Origin: CAILUG01 sp903844415
Lineage (GTDB): Bacteria > Pseudomonadota > Gammaproteobacteria > Pseudomonadales > Pseudohongiellaceae
Assembly (NCBI GenBank): GCA_947477655.1
Contig: CANJTS010000006.1
Coordinates: 164,603-228,602, forward strand
DNA: 64,000 bases
Reading direction: 5' to 3'
The number at the start of each line of letters is the position of its first letter. Positions within the stretch are counted from its first letter, which is position 1. Positions 35,580 to 45,296 of the stretch are shown here, piece by piece. The translations under genes were made by a program, and so were the position numbers. The notes under the pieces were generated by a model. That model did not search any database and was not told the origin of the DNA. It saw only the letters and a program-made list of their open reading frames with translations.

Positions 35580-35629
35580 CTGGTCTTAATAAGTTTCCCT
35601 GTTTTGCCGCGCCGCTCTTTTTTTCAAAC

Positions 35630-35683
35630 TACTCTGGTTTTACCCCCTACTCTGGTTTTACCCCCTACTTTGGTTCTACTCCA
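35630..35683 (+). repeat. Three 18-base tandem repeats overlapping the engB stop
   Basis: The unit TACTCTGGTTTTACCCCC occurs twice exactly and a third time with four changes; the third copy contains the engB stop codon (minus strand, 35676-35678). The other two copies are non-coding. Confidence 0.85.
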
Positions 35684-36380
35684 CTATATCCGCGGTCAGA
35701 GTTGGCGCTAGCGTTGGCGCCATAACAGCCGACGCCGGGCTGTCACTCTCAGTTTCAACAGTTGCAGGTGTCAACCACACATTCAAACGTGCTTTCAATT
35801 CATCCACACCCTTATGCTTAAGGGCAGAAAACAACTGCACTGTTATGAGTTGGGCATGTTCTTCCACGGTTTTTTGTGTTTCCAGCAACACCGTACGGGC
35901 GGCCCCAAAGGTCAACTTGTCTGACTTAGTAAGCAGAATGTGCAAGGGCATGTCGGCGTTAAGACACCATTGCACAATAATGTCGTCAAACTCTTTGAAC
36001 GGATGCCGTATGTCCATCATATGAACTAGGCCTTGCAGAGATTTGCGTTGTTCGAGGTATTTTTCCAGTTGTTTCTGCCATTTACGTTTTACATCCAACG
36101 GTACAGCGGCATACCCAAAGCCGGGTAAGTCCACCAGATAACGTTCCGGCGCCAGTTCAAAATAGTTCAGTAACTGGGTGCGACCAGGAGTTTTGCTGGT
36201 ACGGGCCAGTTTAGTTTGGGAGGTGAGCTCATTAATAGCGCTGGATTTACCAGCATTGGAGCGCCCCACAAAAGCGACCTCCAAACAGGTATCGGGCGGG
36301 CACTGTTCAACTGTGCTGGCACTGATGAAATATTTGGCAAGCTGATAGTTGATCTTATTAGTAGTGCTGGGCTCGCTCAC
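35676..36380 (-). CDS. engB: Ribosome biogenesis GTPase EngB/YsxC/YihA
   Basis: Essential-type GTPase acting in 50S subunit assembly. The 234-residue protein has the P-loop GRSNAGKSS, G2 Thr in TPGRTQLLNYF, G3 DLPGFG and G4 TKSD. I chose the GTG at 36380, preceded by AGGAATATCC; the frame runs open to 36641 but that stretch is unlike EngB. The C-terminal tail after the GTPase core is Ala/Thr/Pro-rich (about 20 residues) and not conserved. It converges on polA and the sRNA and diverges from cytochrome c4. Confidence 0.94.
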   Translation of the reverse strand: MSEPSTTNKINYQLAKYFISASTVEQCPPDTCLEVAFVGRSNAGKSSAINELTSQTKLARTSKTPGRTQLLNYFELAPERYLVDLPGFGYAAVPLDVKRKWQKQLEKYLEQRKSLQGLVHMMDIRHPFKEFDDIIVQWCLNADMPLHILLTKSDKLTFGAARTVLLETQKTVEEHAQLITVQLFSALKHKGVDELKARLNVWLTPATVETESDSPASAVMAPTLAPTLTADIVE

Positions 36381-36658
36381 GGATATTCCTGTAAAAATAA
36401 CTGCAAAAAAGATGTAGGCAAAGTTAGTAACAAAATTGGGTGCAATAGCAGTGGTTATGGCGGTTGTAAGAGCATTTGCAAAGGTGTGTTGGGGAAGGTG
36501 GGGCCCTTGAGTTATAATCTGTCCGCCTTGAATCGGGTCAATTGTAACATAGCCCCCAAGGCCGTATTTTGTAGCAGTTCCCTGCGCCGATTGTAATTTC
36601 AGCGCCAAGGAATCCGTCAACTCATACACGCTTACCCGCAAGTATAGGGCTTAAAACT

Positions 36659-37300
36659 GTGACTTTTTATAATTCTATTAGCTGTAAAAATTCCGTAGCA
36701 AGGTTAGTGACTGTTACTTTTGTTTCTTTACTGTTGGGCTCTGTAGCCCTTGCCCAGGGCAATGCTCAAGCTGGTGCAGGTCTTACCACCGTTTGTGTGG
36801 CATGCCACGGCATGACCGGCAATGAAAACACTTTGCCCAATGTTCCTAAGCTTGGTGGTCAGGGCGAAAAATATTTGTTCAAACAATTGCTCGAAATCAA
36901 AAGTGGCGTTCGCGCCGTGCCGTTGATGACCGGTATGCTTACGACACTGAACGACCAAAATTTGGCCGATGTGGCGGCCTACTATTCCAGCCTCGCCGCA
37001 CCTGAAGGCGCTGTTGAAGAAAGTAAACTCGCCCTGGGCGAAAAAGTGTTCCGTGCGGGCATAGCCAGCATTGGTGTCGCTGCCTGTTCTGCTTGCCATG
37101 CCCCTGATGGCAAAGGTAATGCAGCTGCCGGTTTCCCGACACTTAACGGCCAAAATACAGCCTACACGGACCTTCAGCTAAGAGCGTGGAGAGCAGGTGA
37201 GCGCACCAACGACGAAGCCGAAGTTATGCGCACCATTACCGCCCGTATGAATGATGCCGAAATCGCTGCTGTGGCATCTTATGTATCTGGATTGCGCTAA
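36659..37300 (+). CDS. Di-heme cytochrome c4-like protein
   Basis: Periplasmic electron carrier with two cytochrome c domains: CVACHGMTGN in the first half and CSACHAPDGKGN in the second, each with a later Met-type axial ligand region (VPLMTGML and VMRTITARM). The 213-residue form includes a signal peptide ending SVALAQG. Start codons are GTG: 36659 is used, with GTG 36707 also possible. It sits between engB and dsbA as in Pseudomonas and could feed the caa3-type oxidase encoded in this window. Confidence 0.9.
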   Translation: MTFYNSISCKNSVARLVTVTFVSLLLGSVALAQGNAQAGAGLTTVCVACHGMTGNENTLPNVPKLGGQGEKYLFKQLLEIKSGVRAVPLMTGMLTTLNDQNLADVAAYYSSLAAPEGAVEESKLALGEKVFRAGIASIGVAACSACHAPDGKGNAAAGFPTLNGQNTAYTDLQLRAWRAGERTNDEAEVMRTITARMNDAEIAAVASYVSGLR

Positions 37301-37494
37301 TAATTGCCCTTTTTTAGCCACAATGATCAGCCACAATTGGGCGTTGGCGGTCTAGCAGGATAGCTTGAGCATCCCCATGCGCAAGCTTTATGGCATACTG
37401 GCGCTACAACATCAGCGCAGCAGATTGATGAAAGTGGTTAACTGATCAGGCCATCAGGCACAAGATTCAGCAACATGAAACTCCAGGAGTAAAT

Positions 37495-38133
37495 ATGAAA
37501 TTCCTTACCAAAGCTCTCGTTTTAGTAACACTGCTGACCGGTATGACCAGCGTGTTTGCGCAACCCTCCTTGTATCTTGAAGGCACTCATTACGAAACGA
37601 TCGAAACGCCAGTGCGCACGGCTGATCCCAACAAGATCGAAGTGGTCGAAGTATTTTGGTACGGCTGCCCCCATTGCTACGCATTTGAACCACTCATTGA
37701 GAGTTGGACGGCTAAAATACCAGCAGATGTTGCGTTTGTGCGTAGCCCCGGTATGTGGAATGAAATGATGGAAGGGCATGCCCAGATATTTTTTACCGCT
37801 GAAACGCTGGGCGTTTTAGACAAGATCCACAGCGTGGCTTTTAATGAAATTCATCAAAAACAAAACTACCTGCAAACCCAGGACGAAGTCAGAGCGATGT
37901 TTGTTGCCCAAGGTGTGAGCGCGGAAGATTTCGACAAAACATGGAGTTCATTTGGGGTAACTTCTTCCGTCAAGAAAGCCGGTACCAAAATGCGTGATTA
38001 CGGGGTGCGCGGCGTGCCTAATCTGATCGTTAACGGCAAATACCGGGTTACCGTGGGTGATGGTGTAGCGACGCAAGCTGATATGTTGAAAATCGTGGAT
38101 TTCCTCATCGCCAAAGAAAGAAGCGCTAAATAA
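37495..38133 (+). CDS. dsbA: Thiol:disulfide interchange protein DsbA
   Basis: Periplasmic oxidase that introduces disulfides into exported proteins, among them T2SS and pilus substrates. The 212-residue protein has a signal peptide (MTSVFAQ near residue 22), a thioredoxin fold with the active site CPHC at 58-61, and the cis-proline loop GVPNLIV. CCAGGAG precedes the ATG. A strong terminator follows. Confidence 0.96.
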   Translation: MKFLTKALVLVTLLTGMTSVFAQPSLYLEGTHYETIETPVRTADPNKIEVVEVFWYGCPHCYAFEPLIESWTAKIPADVAFVRSPGMWNEMMEGHAQIFFTAETLGVLDKIHSVAFNEIHQKQNYLQTQDEVRAMFVAQGVSAEDFDKTWSSFGVTSSVKKAGTKMRDYGVRGVPNLIVNGKYRVTVGDGVATQADMLKIVDFLIAKERSAK

Positions 38134-38157
38134 GCGTTTGTTATAAAAGACTACCAA

Positions 38158-38192
38158 AACGCCCGCATCTGCACGATCTGGGCGTTTTTTTT
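38158..38192 (+). terminator. Rho-independent terminator after dsbA
   Basis: AACGCCC (38158-38164) pairs with GGGCGTT (38080-type arm at 38180-38186), followed by a run of eight T residues. Ends the dsbA transcript before the type II secretion operon. Confidence 0.85.
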
Positions 38193-38431
38193 GGTGTTAA
38201 AATTACCCCCATATATAAGTACAAATTCAAGAGTTTTAGCTATTTACGTGACTTTAATAGAAAATTGCTAAACTTTCCGGTTTGATGCAGTCTTTGTGTA
38301 CTGCCTGAGGCTAGCTACGATGGCGCGTTGGTTGGTAACAGCGCAACTCGCGTGAGCGAGTCGGCACATCCGGCGGAATTTGTCCTTTTACCTGCATTTT
38401 ATTACATGCTTTTTAACCAGAATCGGTTCGT
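38193..38431. other. Leader region of the type II secretion operon
   Basis: No gene is supported. Two hairpins are visible: GCAGT/ACTGC near 38288-38306 and ACTCGC-GTGA-GCGAGT at 38346-38361. The gspL start follows without a strong Shine-Dalgarno sequence. No convincing sigma-70 promoter was found. Confidence 0.4.
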
Positions 38432-39751
38432 ATGAAGTCTCTTCGCGCAACACTAGATTCGTTATCACTGAAGGAACTCAACAATCTCTTGCGTTGGTTC
38501 TACGCAGCGTCAGTACATCGCGACATTTTGGCGGGCATCAACACTTCGTTGGTGCTGTTTGACCAAATGCTGATCAATACAGCCAATGGCCAATACCGCC
38601 AGCTTACCGTCGCCCAAGACAACAGTACCTACGGTCAACAGGTCGCTGCCAGTGCCAAGCTTTTATTAGAAGGTCGAGAACCAGGAGCCACAATTTTGCT
38701 GTTGTTGCCGCCGGCAGACTTTGTTGCCACTCGCTTTGCGATGGGGGTCAGTGGGGAAAAATTATTACGTTCTGCTCTCAAGTTGCAAGTGCATAGCCTT
38801 ATTCCTGCTTGCGAAGAAGAGTTGTTGTTGGGCATTAATGGTGGCAGTTCTGAGGGCGTAGCATTGTGGTATCCCGCCCGCGCCGCCGAAGCCTTGTTTG
38901 TGGCCTTTCGCGAGCAGGGCTTGTTACTGGCAGCTATCATGCCGCGCACCTTAGCAATGCTGCAAATAGATACAACACGGGCAGACCACTTATTGCTGGA
39001 TGCAGACGCCCAGCACATCACGCAGCTGGAAAGTCGCGGCGGCACCATCAAGTCGCTGCTGAATATCAAGCAAATTGATTTACAGCAAGAGGCCTTTGCA
39101 AGCCAATGGCACAACGAATGCGCCAAGGTTGCACCTGCGCCGCTTATCAGCAGCAGCGAACAGAGTTTCTGGATCGGGTTGCGGCAAACATTTCAGGGGC
39201 TTGAAAGTTATTGTTTCTTTCCGGCCGGCGCAGAACAAACGGGTCGAAAAAAAATCGCCACTACCCAGAAAAAAATGGGTGGTGTTGCGAGTATTGTTGC
39301 TATGTTTTTGTTATTTCTTCCGTTCCTGATTAACTGGGTGCAGATCGCCCTGTTGGAGGCGCAGGTAGAAGATTTGCGGGAAGCTTCCGCAGTAGCTCGC
39401 CAAAGCCAAGCTGCAGTGTACGAAATGGAAGAGCAATGGGGTGTGATAGCCGAATTCCCGCGTCAAGATGTAGGACAAACTTTGCTGTCACTGAATGAAC
39501 TGATCGACGCATCTTTATCAACCTTCGCTATCGACAAAGGCATGGTAGACATTACTGGCTTCGCACAGGATCCAGCAGTGTTAATAGAACAGCTTGCCGA
39601 ACGCGAAGAATTTTTCGATGTGGGCCAAAGTCGCAGCAGTTCATCGGGTGATGAAAGTTCTGCCAGAGGTGACCGTTTCGGTATCCGCTTCAGTTTGAGT
39701 GATATCGATTTTAAAGCCTACGAGGCCAAACATCCCGTGATCGAACAATAG
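38432..39751 (+). CDS. Type II secretion protein GspL-like
   Basis: The 439-residue protein has an actin-like/PilM-type cytoplasmic N-terminal region, a single membrane helix at about 286-308 (IVAMFLLFLPFLINWV) and a periplasmic ferredoxin-like C terminus, the layout of GspL, which links the GspE ATPase to the inner-membrane platform. It comes first in the operon and is followed 15 bases later by the GspM-like gene, as GspL and GspM work as a pair. Sequence similarity is low, as usual for this family. Confidence 0.75.
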   Translation: MKSLRATLDSLSLKELNNLLRWFYAASVHRDILAGINTSLVLFDQMLINTANGQYRQLTVAQDNSTYGQQVAASAKLLLEGREPGATILLLLPPADFVATRFAMGVSGEKLLRSALKLQVHSLIPACEEELLLGINGGSSEGVALWYPARAAEALFVAFREQGLLLAAIMPRTLAMLQIDTTRADHLLLDADAQHITQLESRGGTIKSLLNIKQIDLQQEAFASQWHNECAKVAPAPLISSSEQSFWIGLRQTFQGLESYCFFPAGAEQTGRKKIATTQKKMGGVASIVAMFLLFLPFLINWVQIALLEAQVEDLREASAVARQSQAAVYEMEEQWGVIAEFPRQDVGQTLLSLNELIDASLSTFAIDKGMVDITGFAQDPAVLIEQLAEREEFFDVGQSRSSSSGDESSARGDRFGIRFSLSDIDFKAYEAKHPVIEQ

Positions 39752-39766
39752 CAATGAGTACGTTCC

Positions 39767-40306
39767 ATGAAACGCAATGAAAAAAATTTGTTGCTGCTGG
39801 CGGGAGTTATATTCGGCCTAGTTCTGATCGTGCGTATTGTGCCGATGCTGTACAACTATTATCAGCAAAATCGCGAAGATCTGGCATTGCTGCAAGAACG
39901 GAAAGACCGTTATCAGCAATTGATTCTAGATGTAGATCGTTGGCAAGAAACACAAACACTCAAGCTCGCTGAAACAGCAGATTTAGAAAGCTGGATCTTT
40001 GAAGGCACCAATCCCAATTTGGTTGGCAGCAGTGTGCAGCGTTCATTACGGCAGGCGGTGGAACAATCCAGTGTCAACATTCGCGAAATGAGTGTTGCGC
40101 AATACAACTACATCGATGACTGGCTCATGGTGTCGCAGGAAATGAATTTTGCGCTAGAACAGGCCAACATTTTGCCGTTTTTGTCAGCGCTGCAGGCTAC
40201 GCGACCACGTTTACATGTCAGTGCTTTTAATGTCACTCGCAATCGGAGCCAATATACCGGCAGCATTACCGTGGTGGGTTTTAGTCGTGCCAACATTGGG
40301 CCCTAA
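39767..40306 (+). CDS. Type II secretion protein GspM-like
   Basis: The 179-residue protein has one N-terminal membrane helix (about 8-28), a coiled-coil segment (QQNREDLALLQERKDRYQQL region) and a small ferredoxin-like periplasmic domain, typical of GspM/PilO. It probably forms the inner-membrane platform with the preceding GspL-like protein. Assignment rests on size, topology and its place just before gspE. Confidence 0.75.
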   Translation: MKRNEKNLLLLAGVIFGLVLIVRIVPMLYNYYQQNREDLALLQERKDRYQQLILDVDRWQETQTLKLAETADLESWIFEGTNPNLVGSSVQRSLRQAVEQSSVNIREMSVAQYNYIDDWLMVSQEMNFALEQANILPFLSALQATRPRLHVSAFNVTRNRSQYTGSITVVGFSRANIGP

Positions 40307-40307
40307 A

Positions 40308-41789
40308 ATGAACCCTAATTTGAATATGGATAAACCAACCTCTTCGCTGACCTTGCCTATTTTTAGTCAACTGCTGGAACCGGCCGGGCTGGCCCCTGCA
40401 CACAATTTCAGCAGCAGCACGCAGCTGGTGTATGCCCAAATTCCCAGCATCGAAACCCGCGCCAAAATACGTTTCATAATTGGGGAAAATGTTTCCTTTC
40501 GTGCAGGCAGCCTCGAAGAAGTCGCTCGTTTGATCAAACACTGGCGTGCTGAGTTATCGCCACAAATAAGTGATGAAGACGACAGTTTTTCCGGTTTTCG
40601 CGAAGATGAAGATTTTTCCGACATGGATTCTGAAGCGCCTATCATTCGGTTGGTAAACCACTTGTTTGCACGTGCGCTAGATCTTAATGCCAGCGATATT
40701 CATTTTGAGCCCAACGAAACCTACCTAGAAGTACGGTGCCGTGTGGATGGCATTATGACCCGCATAGAGCGACTGCCGGTCAAAATCCAGTCCGCCGTGG
40801 CTTCCCGTTTGAAGTTAATGGCGCGGCTCGATATAGGCGAAAAACGTCTACCGCAGGATGGCCGCATCGATTACAAGATTGGTGCCCGCGATCTGGACAT
40901 GCGTGTTTCTACTTTGCCGGGAGTGTTGGGAGAATCCATTGTGTTAAGGATTCTCGATCGCAAAGATTTATCGATAGAGTTGTCTGCACTGGGCATGCCT
41001 GAACAAGTTTTGCGGGATTATTCCCGCGTTATCACGCAACCGCACGGGCTGATCTTAATCACCGGGCCGACCGGCAGCGGCAAGACCACGACACTCTATG
41101 GCACGCTCGAAAAAATTCATGACGAAAAACATAAAATCATCACGGTAGAAGACCCGGTTGAATATCAACTGGGAGGTATCACCCAAATTCAAGTAAACCC
41201 CCGTATAGGGCTCAGTTTTGCGTCTGGACTGCGTTCGATTGTGCGCCAAGACCCCGACATTTTGATGATCGGTGAAATTCGCGATCATGAAACGGCGCAA
41301 ATCGCCATCGAGTCGGCACTTACCGGCCATCTGGTATTCTCCACGTTGCATACTAACGATGCAGCGGCTGCGATAACGCGTCTGCAAGACATGGGTGTGG
41401 AAAGTTATCTGCTCAGTTCAAGCTTGCTTGCCATTCAGGCGCAGCGGCTAGTACGACGTATTTGCGCCGGTTGTGTGCAAAAAACCGCCATGACTGCCGA
41501 TGAAGGGCTCGTATTAAACGTCGATTACAAGCACTACCCAACACTACAACGCGGCAGCGGTTGTGAGCGTTGTGGCGGTACTGGCTACCGTGGTCGAGTG
41601 GGTTTGTATGAACTGATGATGTTGTCCGACGAAATCCGCCATTTGATCACCAGTGGTGCAGATGCCAACGTCATTCGCAAACAAGCGATTGTGGAAGGCA
41701 TGCGAACTTTACGCGAAGACGCTCTCGAAAAATTAAGTAATGGCATAACCACACCCGAAGAAGTTGTTAGGGTAACGCGCGCTATATGA
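40308..41789 (+). CDS. gspE: Type II secretion ATPase GspE
   Basis: Cytoplasmic hexameric ATPase that powers pseudopilus assembly. The 493-residue protein has an N1E-like region, Walker A GPTGSGKTTT, the Asp box and Walker B (RQDPDILMIGEIRD), a His box (FSTLHTNDA) and the tetracysteine zinc motif CAGC...CERC of GspE. The ATG at 40308 lies 2 bases after the gspM stop; MDKPTS at 40326 is an alternative. It overlaps gspF by 4 bases. Confidence 0.95.
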   Translation: MNPNLNMDKPTSSLTLPIFSQLLEPAGLAPAHNFSSSTQLVYAQIPSIETRAKIRFIIGENVSFRAGSLEEVARLIKHWRAELSPQISDEDDSFSGFREDEDFSDMDSEAPIIRLVNHLFARALDLNASDIHFEPNETYLEVRCRVDGIMTRIERLPVKIQSAVASRLKLMARLDIGEKRLPQDGRIDYKIGARDLDMRVSTLPGVLGESIVLRILDRKDLSIELSALGMPEQVLRDYSRVITQPHGLILITGPTGSGKTTTLYGTLEKIHDEKHKIITVEDPVEYQLGGITQIQVNPRIGLSFASGLRSIVRQDPDILMIGEIRDHETAQIAIESALTGHLVFSTLHTNDAAAAITRLQDMGVESYLLSSSLLAIQAQRLVRRICAGCVQKTAMTADEGLVLNVDYKHYPTLQRGSGCERCGGTGYRGRVGLYELMMLSDEIRHLITSGADANVIRKQAIVEGMRTLREDALEKLSNGITTPEEVVRVTRAI

Positions 41790-42991
41790 GTGTTATTTAC
41801 TACGAATATCAAGCCTGCGACGTGCTGGGCAACATGACAAAAGGTCAGCTTAGCGCTGAGTCAGAGCGTGAAGCTGTGGCGCAATTACAAGCGCGTAAAT
41901 TGGTGCCAATTAGTATCAAGCCCTCTGCTCGGCAAGCCCAGCATACCCGCAGTTCAAAAATCAGGAATGTCGATCTGGTGGATTTTACTAACGGCTTGTG
42001 TACCTTGGTTGAGGCGCGTGTACCCATCGACAAAGCTTTGTCTTTGCTGGAAGGTATAACCGAAAAAGAACACATGAAACGGCTGGTGCTCGAAATTCGG
42101 CGCGACGTGAAAGAAGGTAAAAGTCTGGCCGATGCTATGGAGATGCGGCCGGAAGTTTTTTCCAAGCTCTATATTAATTTGGTCAGGGCTGGGGAAACGG
42201 GCGGTATTCTGGATCAGCTGTTACCTGATTTGGCCAATTTTCTAGAAACAGCAGAACAGACCAAAAAACAAATACTGGCAGCGTTGATGTATCCGATTGT
42301 GCTTTTGTTGGTCGGCATCATGTCTGTCACCTTGCTGTTGGTGTTTGTAGTGCCACAGTTTACGGCAATGTTTGAAGATGTCGGGACAGCAATCCCTGCC
42401 TCTGCCCAGTTTCTGTTAAACCTCAGCGCGGGTATTAAAAGTTATGGTTGGTTGGTAGCGCCCATAAGCGGTGCTTTGATTTATGGTTGGCATTGGCTCA
42501 ATGCTGACCCGGAGCGTAAGCGAGCAAAAGATGCAAAATTGCTGACGCTACCGCTGCTGGGTTCGGTATTGTTGTACAAAGATGTTGCTATCTTTACTCG
42601 TACGCTCGGCGCATTGCTGGGCGCGGGTATTCCGCTGATCAAAGGCTTGCGCGTGGCGCGCGAAGTTATTTCTAATCAAGAGTTGATCAAACATCTGGTA
42701 CAAGTAGAAGAAGATGTGCGCGGCGGTGCCGGGCTGGGTGTGTCGCTGGCCCGAACCCGCAAGTTTCCGGTGCTCTTGCATCAACTGGTGACAGTCGGAG
42801 AAGAATCGGGCCGCACGAGTAGCATTCTGAAAAAACTTGCCAAAACTTTCGACACTTATGTGCGTGATGAAATGGGGCGACTAGTCAATGCCTTGCAACC
42901 GGCCTTGATCATTCTGCTCGGGATTGCGGTGGGCGGTATCATCATGATTATGCTGTCGGCTGTTTTCAGCATGAATACAGTCGATTTTTAG
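41786..42991 (+). CDS. gspF: Type II secretion inner-membrane protein GspF
   Basis: Polytopic platform protein of the secretion motor. The 401-residue product has two repeated cytoplasmic GspF domains (about 70-190 and 270-390) and three membrane helices, with VDFTNGLCTLVEARVPIDKAL and FTRTLGALLGAGIPLIKGL marking the repeats. The ATGA overlap with gspE implies coupled synthesis. Confidence 0.95.
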   Translation: MSVIYYEYQACDVLGNMTKGQLSAESEREAVAQLQARKLVPISIKPSARQAQHTRSSKIRNVDLVDFTNGLCTLVEARVPIDKALSLLEGITEKEHMKRLVLEIRRDVKEGKSLADAMEMRPEVFSKLYINLVRAGETGGILDQLLPDLANFLETAEQTKKQILAALMYPIVLLLVGIMSVTLLLVFVVPQFTAMFEDVGTAIPASAQFLLNLSAGIKSYGWLVAPISGALIYGWHWLNADPERKRAKDAKLLTLPLLGSVLLYKDVAIFTRTLGALLGAGIPLIKGLRVAREVISNQELIKHLVQVEEDVRGGAGLGVSLARTRKFPVLLHQLVTVGEESGRTSSILKKLAKTFDTYVRDEMGRLVNALQPALIILLGIAVGGIIMIMLSAVFSMNTVDF

Positions 42992-43099
42992 TGGCGTTGC
43001 TGTCGTAGTCGGGATGAGATTTCAGGCAAGAGTTTTAGCTAAAGCACAAAGCACAGATTAATTAAGCGTTTAATTGCGAAATAAATTGAGAGTATAACA

Positions 43100-45268
43100 A
43101 TGCTTACCAAGGCGCCTTCTAAACAAAGAAACACATGTAGCATGTCAGCACTGGCAGCACTTACCTTGCTGCTGGGCTCCTGCGCCATAATTAGTGGTAA
43201 GGAGAATGCTGCCGGTACAGTCAGTAATGTGCCAGGTTCGGCAACCACCACAATTAACCAGACTGAGGTTGTTGCAACAACACTCACAGAACCAACAGGC
43301 ACAAACAGTGCAGATTTAGCGGCTGCTATCAGTCGCGAAGGCCGCGTCATTCAGTTGGGGCAGTTTGTGGAAGCTACGCCTCCAGTAGTGCCACCGGAAA
43401 ACAATGTCGTGGAGCTCAACTACGAACAGGAAGATTTACGCCTGGTGTTCGAACAGTTGGGTACAGCGCTTAATCTAAACATGGTGATTGATCCAACCAT
43501 CGATACTAAAGTTAGCTTGCGCACTTCAACGAATAATCCGCTGCGCTATGCAGATATCTGGCCTTTAATGCGCTTATTGGCGCGCAATGCCGGTGTAACA
43601 ATTGAACAAGCCGGTAACGTTTACGAATTCAGCCGCAATACTTCTGCTATACCAACAGAGCTTGTTCTTCCGGCTCAATTGGATGCGGCCAGTTCTTCCG
43701 AAGTGTTGCAAATAACTCCACTGACGTACATTTCGATAGAAGCCGCTGAAACTATTTTGGCTCCGCTGCTGCAACCGGCCGGTTCCATTATTCGGCTTGG
43801 GCCAGCCAATCTGCTGGGCATCAGTGCAGCGCCAGAACAATTGAGCCGGATAAATGCACTGCTGGCTGTTATTGATGATGATCCGTTTCAAAATCAGGGC
43901 ATTCAGTTGTATCAGTTATTGAACTCACGCGCTTCCGAAGTGGCCGCAGAGCTGACCAGTGTCTTGCAGCTGATCGAAGGCGAACAATCGTCATATCAAG
44001 TGTTGGGCTTGGACCGTATCAATGCTGTGATGGTGCTGGCACCGGCTGAGCGTGGTTTTAGCGAGGTGACACGCTGGGTGGAAATTTTGGATGCCGAAAG
44101 TCAGGAGCAGGTGGAGCAGCTGTTTGTATATAAGGTAAAAAATCTGAACGCGGTAACACTTGCCGATACTCTCACCAGTGTGTTTGGTAATGAAGAAGAA
44201 GTTGCAGGACAGGCAGAGCGTACCGCTGTTTCTGATCTGACAGATCCTAACTCACCCTTCAATCAACCGATTGGCGTTCCTACGATTACGCTTGTGGCTG
44301 CAGATGTAGCCACAACACAAAGTACGGCGGTATCGGCAAATATTACGGTAGCTATAGTGGCCGATGAAGACACCAACAGTTTACTGGTGCGTGCCACGCC
44401 AAGGGAATACCGGCAATTGCTCACCACAATAAATACTCTGGATGCAGTGCCGCCGCAGGTGTTGATCAATGCCGTTATTGGGCAGGTTACACTGACCGAC
44501 GGCACTCAGTTTGGTATCGACTGGACCCGAGTATCTAGCAATATAGCGTCTGGCCCAGCACGGCTATCTGCCAGTTTTCTACCGTCATTGGTGCGTGATG
44601 CTACCGGCCAAGTAGCTGCACGTAGCGGCTTGTTGTTGACGAAAACATTTATGGATGGCTCGGCAGAAATTGATGCCACCCTTAATGCCATAGCACAAGA
44701 CAACGACGTACGGCTGCTGGCGCGTCCCACCATTCTGGCCGCCAACAATCAAGAAGGCGAAATTAAAGTGGGTCAAGCCGTGCCGGTAAATAATGGCACT
44801 ACCCAAAGTGGCAATGGTTTATCCACCGAAAATATTGCTTATCGTGATGTGGGCATCGTGTTGACCATAACGCCGCAAATTAACGCCGACGGTTACATCA
44901 ATCTCGAAATTTTCCAGAGCCTGTCCTCTATAGAAGGCAGCGGTGGTGGTGGCGTTGCGGGTAATCCTACTTTTGCCAATCAGGAAATTACAACCACGGT
45001 GGTGGTGTCCGATCAATCGACTATCACCTTAGGCGGTTTGATCCAGGAGCAAACCGCCAACCAAAATACCGGTGTTCCTTATTTACAAAAAATTCCGCTG
45101 CTAGGCGGGCTGTTTTCCTATCAGGACAATCAACTAGAACGGCGCGAATTATTTGTGATTTTGCGGCCGCAGATTATTCGCAGCGATAGTTCAGATGCTG
45201 CGGTGTTACAAGAATTTCGCGACAAATTTATCAATGTGGGCATTCTGCTGGAAGCGGCGGGACTGTAA
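43100..45268 (+). CDS. gspD: Type II secretion secretin GspD
   Basis: Outer-membrane channel of the system. The 722-residue protein has an N0 domain (VVELNYEQEDLRLVFEQL), N1-N3 domains and the secretin core ending in the LGGLIQEQ and PLLGGLFSYQ segments. The signal sequence ends LLLGSC, a lipobox with Cys at residue 28, so the secretin may be lipidated and reach the outer membrane with less help from a pilotin. It is separated from gspF by 108 bases and precedes the pseudopilins. Confidence 0.94.
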   Translation: MLTKAPSKQRNTCSMSALAALTLLLGSCAIISGKENAAGTVSNVPGSATTTINQTEVVATTLTEPTGTNSADLAAAISREGRVIQLGQFVEATPPVVPPENNVVELNYEQEDLRLVFEQLGTALNLNMVIDPTIDTKVSLRTSTNNPLRYADIWPLMRLLARNAGVTIEQAGNVYEFSRNTSAIPTELVLPAQLDAASSSEVLQITPLTYISIEAAETILAPLLQPAGSIIRLGPANLLGISAAPEQLSRINALLAVIDDDPFQNQGIQLYQLLNSRASEVAAELTSVLQLIEGEQSSYQVLGLDRINAVMVLAPAERGFSEVTRWVEILDAESQEQVEQLFVYKVKNLNAVTLADTLTSVFGNEEEVAGQAERTAVSDLTDPNSPFNQPIGVPTITLVAADVATTQSTAVSANITVAIVADEDTNSLLVRATPREYRQLLTTINTLDAVPPQVLINAVIGQVTLTDGTQFGIDWTRVSSNIASGPARLSASFLPSLVRDATGQVAARSGLLLTKTFMDGSAEIDATLNAIAQDNDVRLLARPTILAANNQEGEIKVGQAVPVNNGTTQSGNGLSTENIAYRDVGIVLTITPQINADGYINLEIFQSLSSIEGSGGGGVAGNPTFANQEITTTVVVSDQSTITLGGLIQEQTANQNTGVPYLQKIPLLGGLFSYQDNQLERRELFVILRPQIIRSDSSDAAVLQEFRDKFINVGILLEAAGL

Positions 45269-45296
45269 GCTCACGCCCGAACAATAGGAGTAACGC

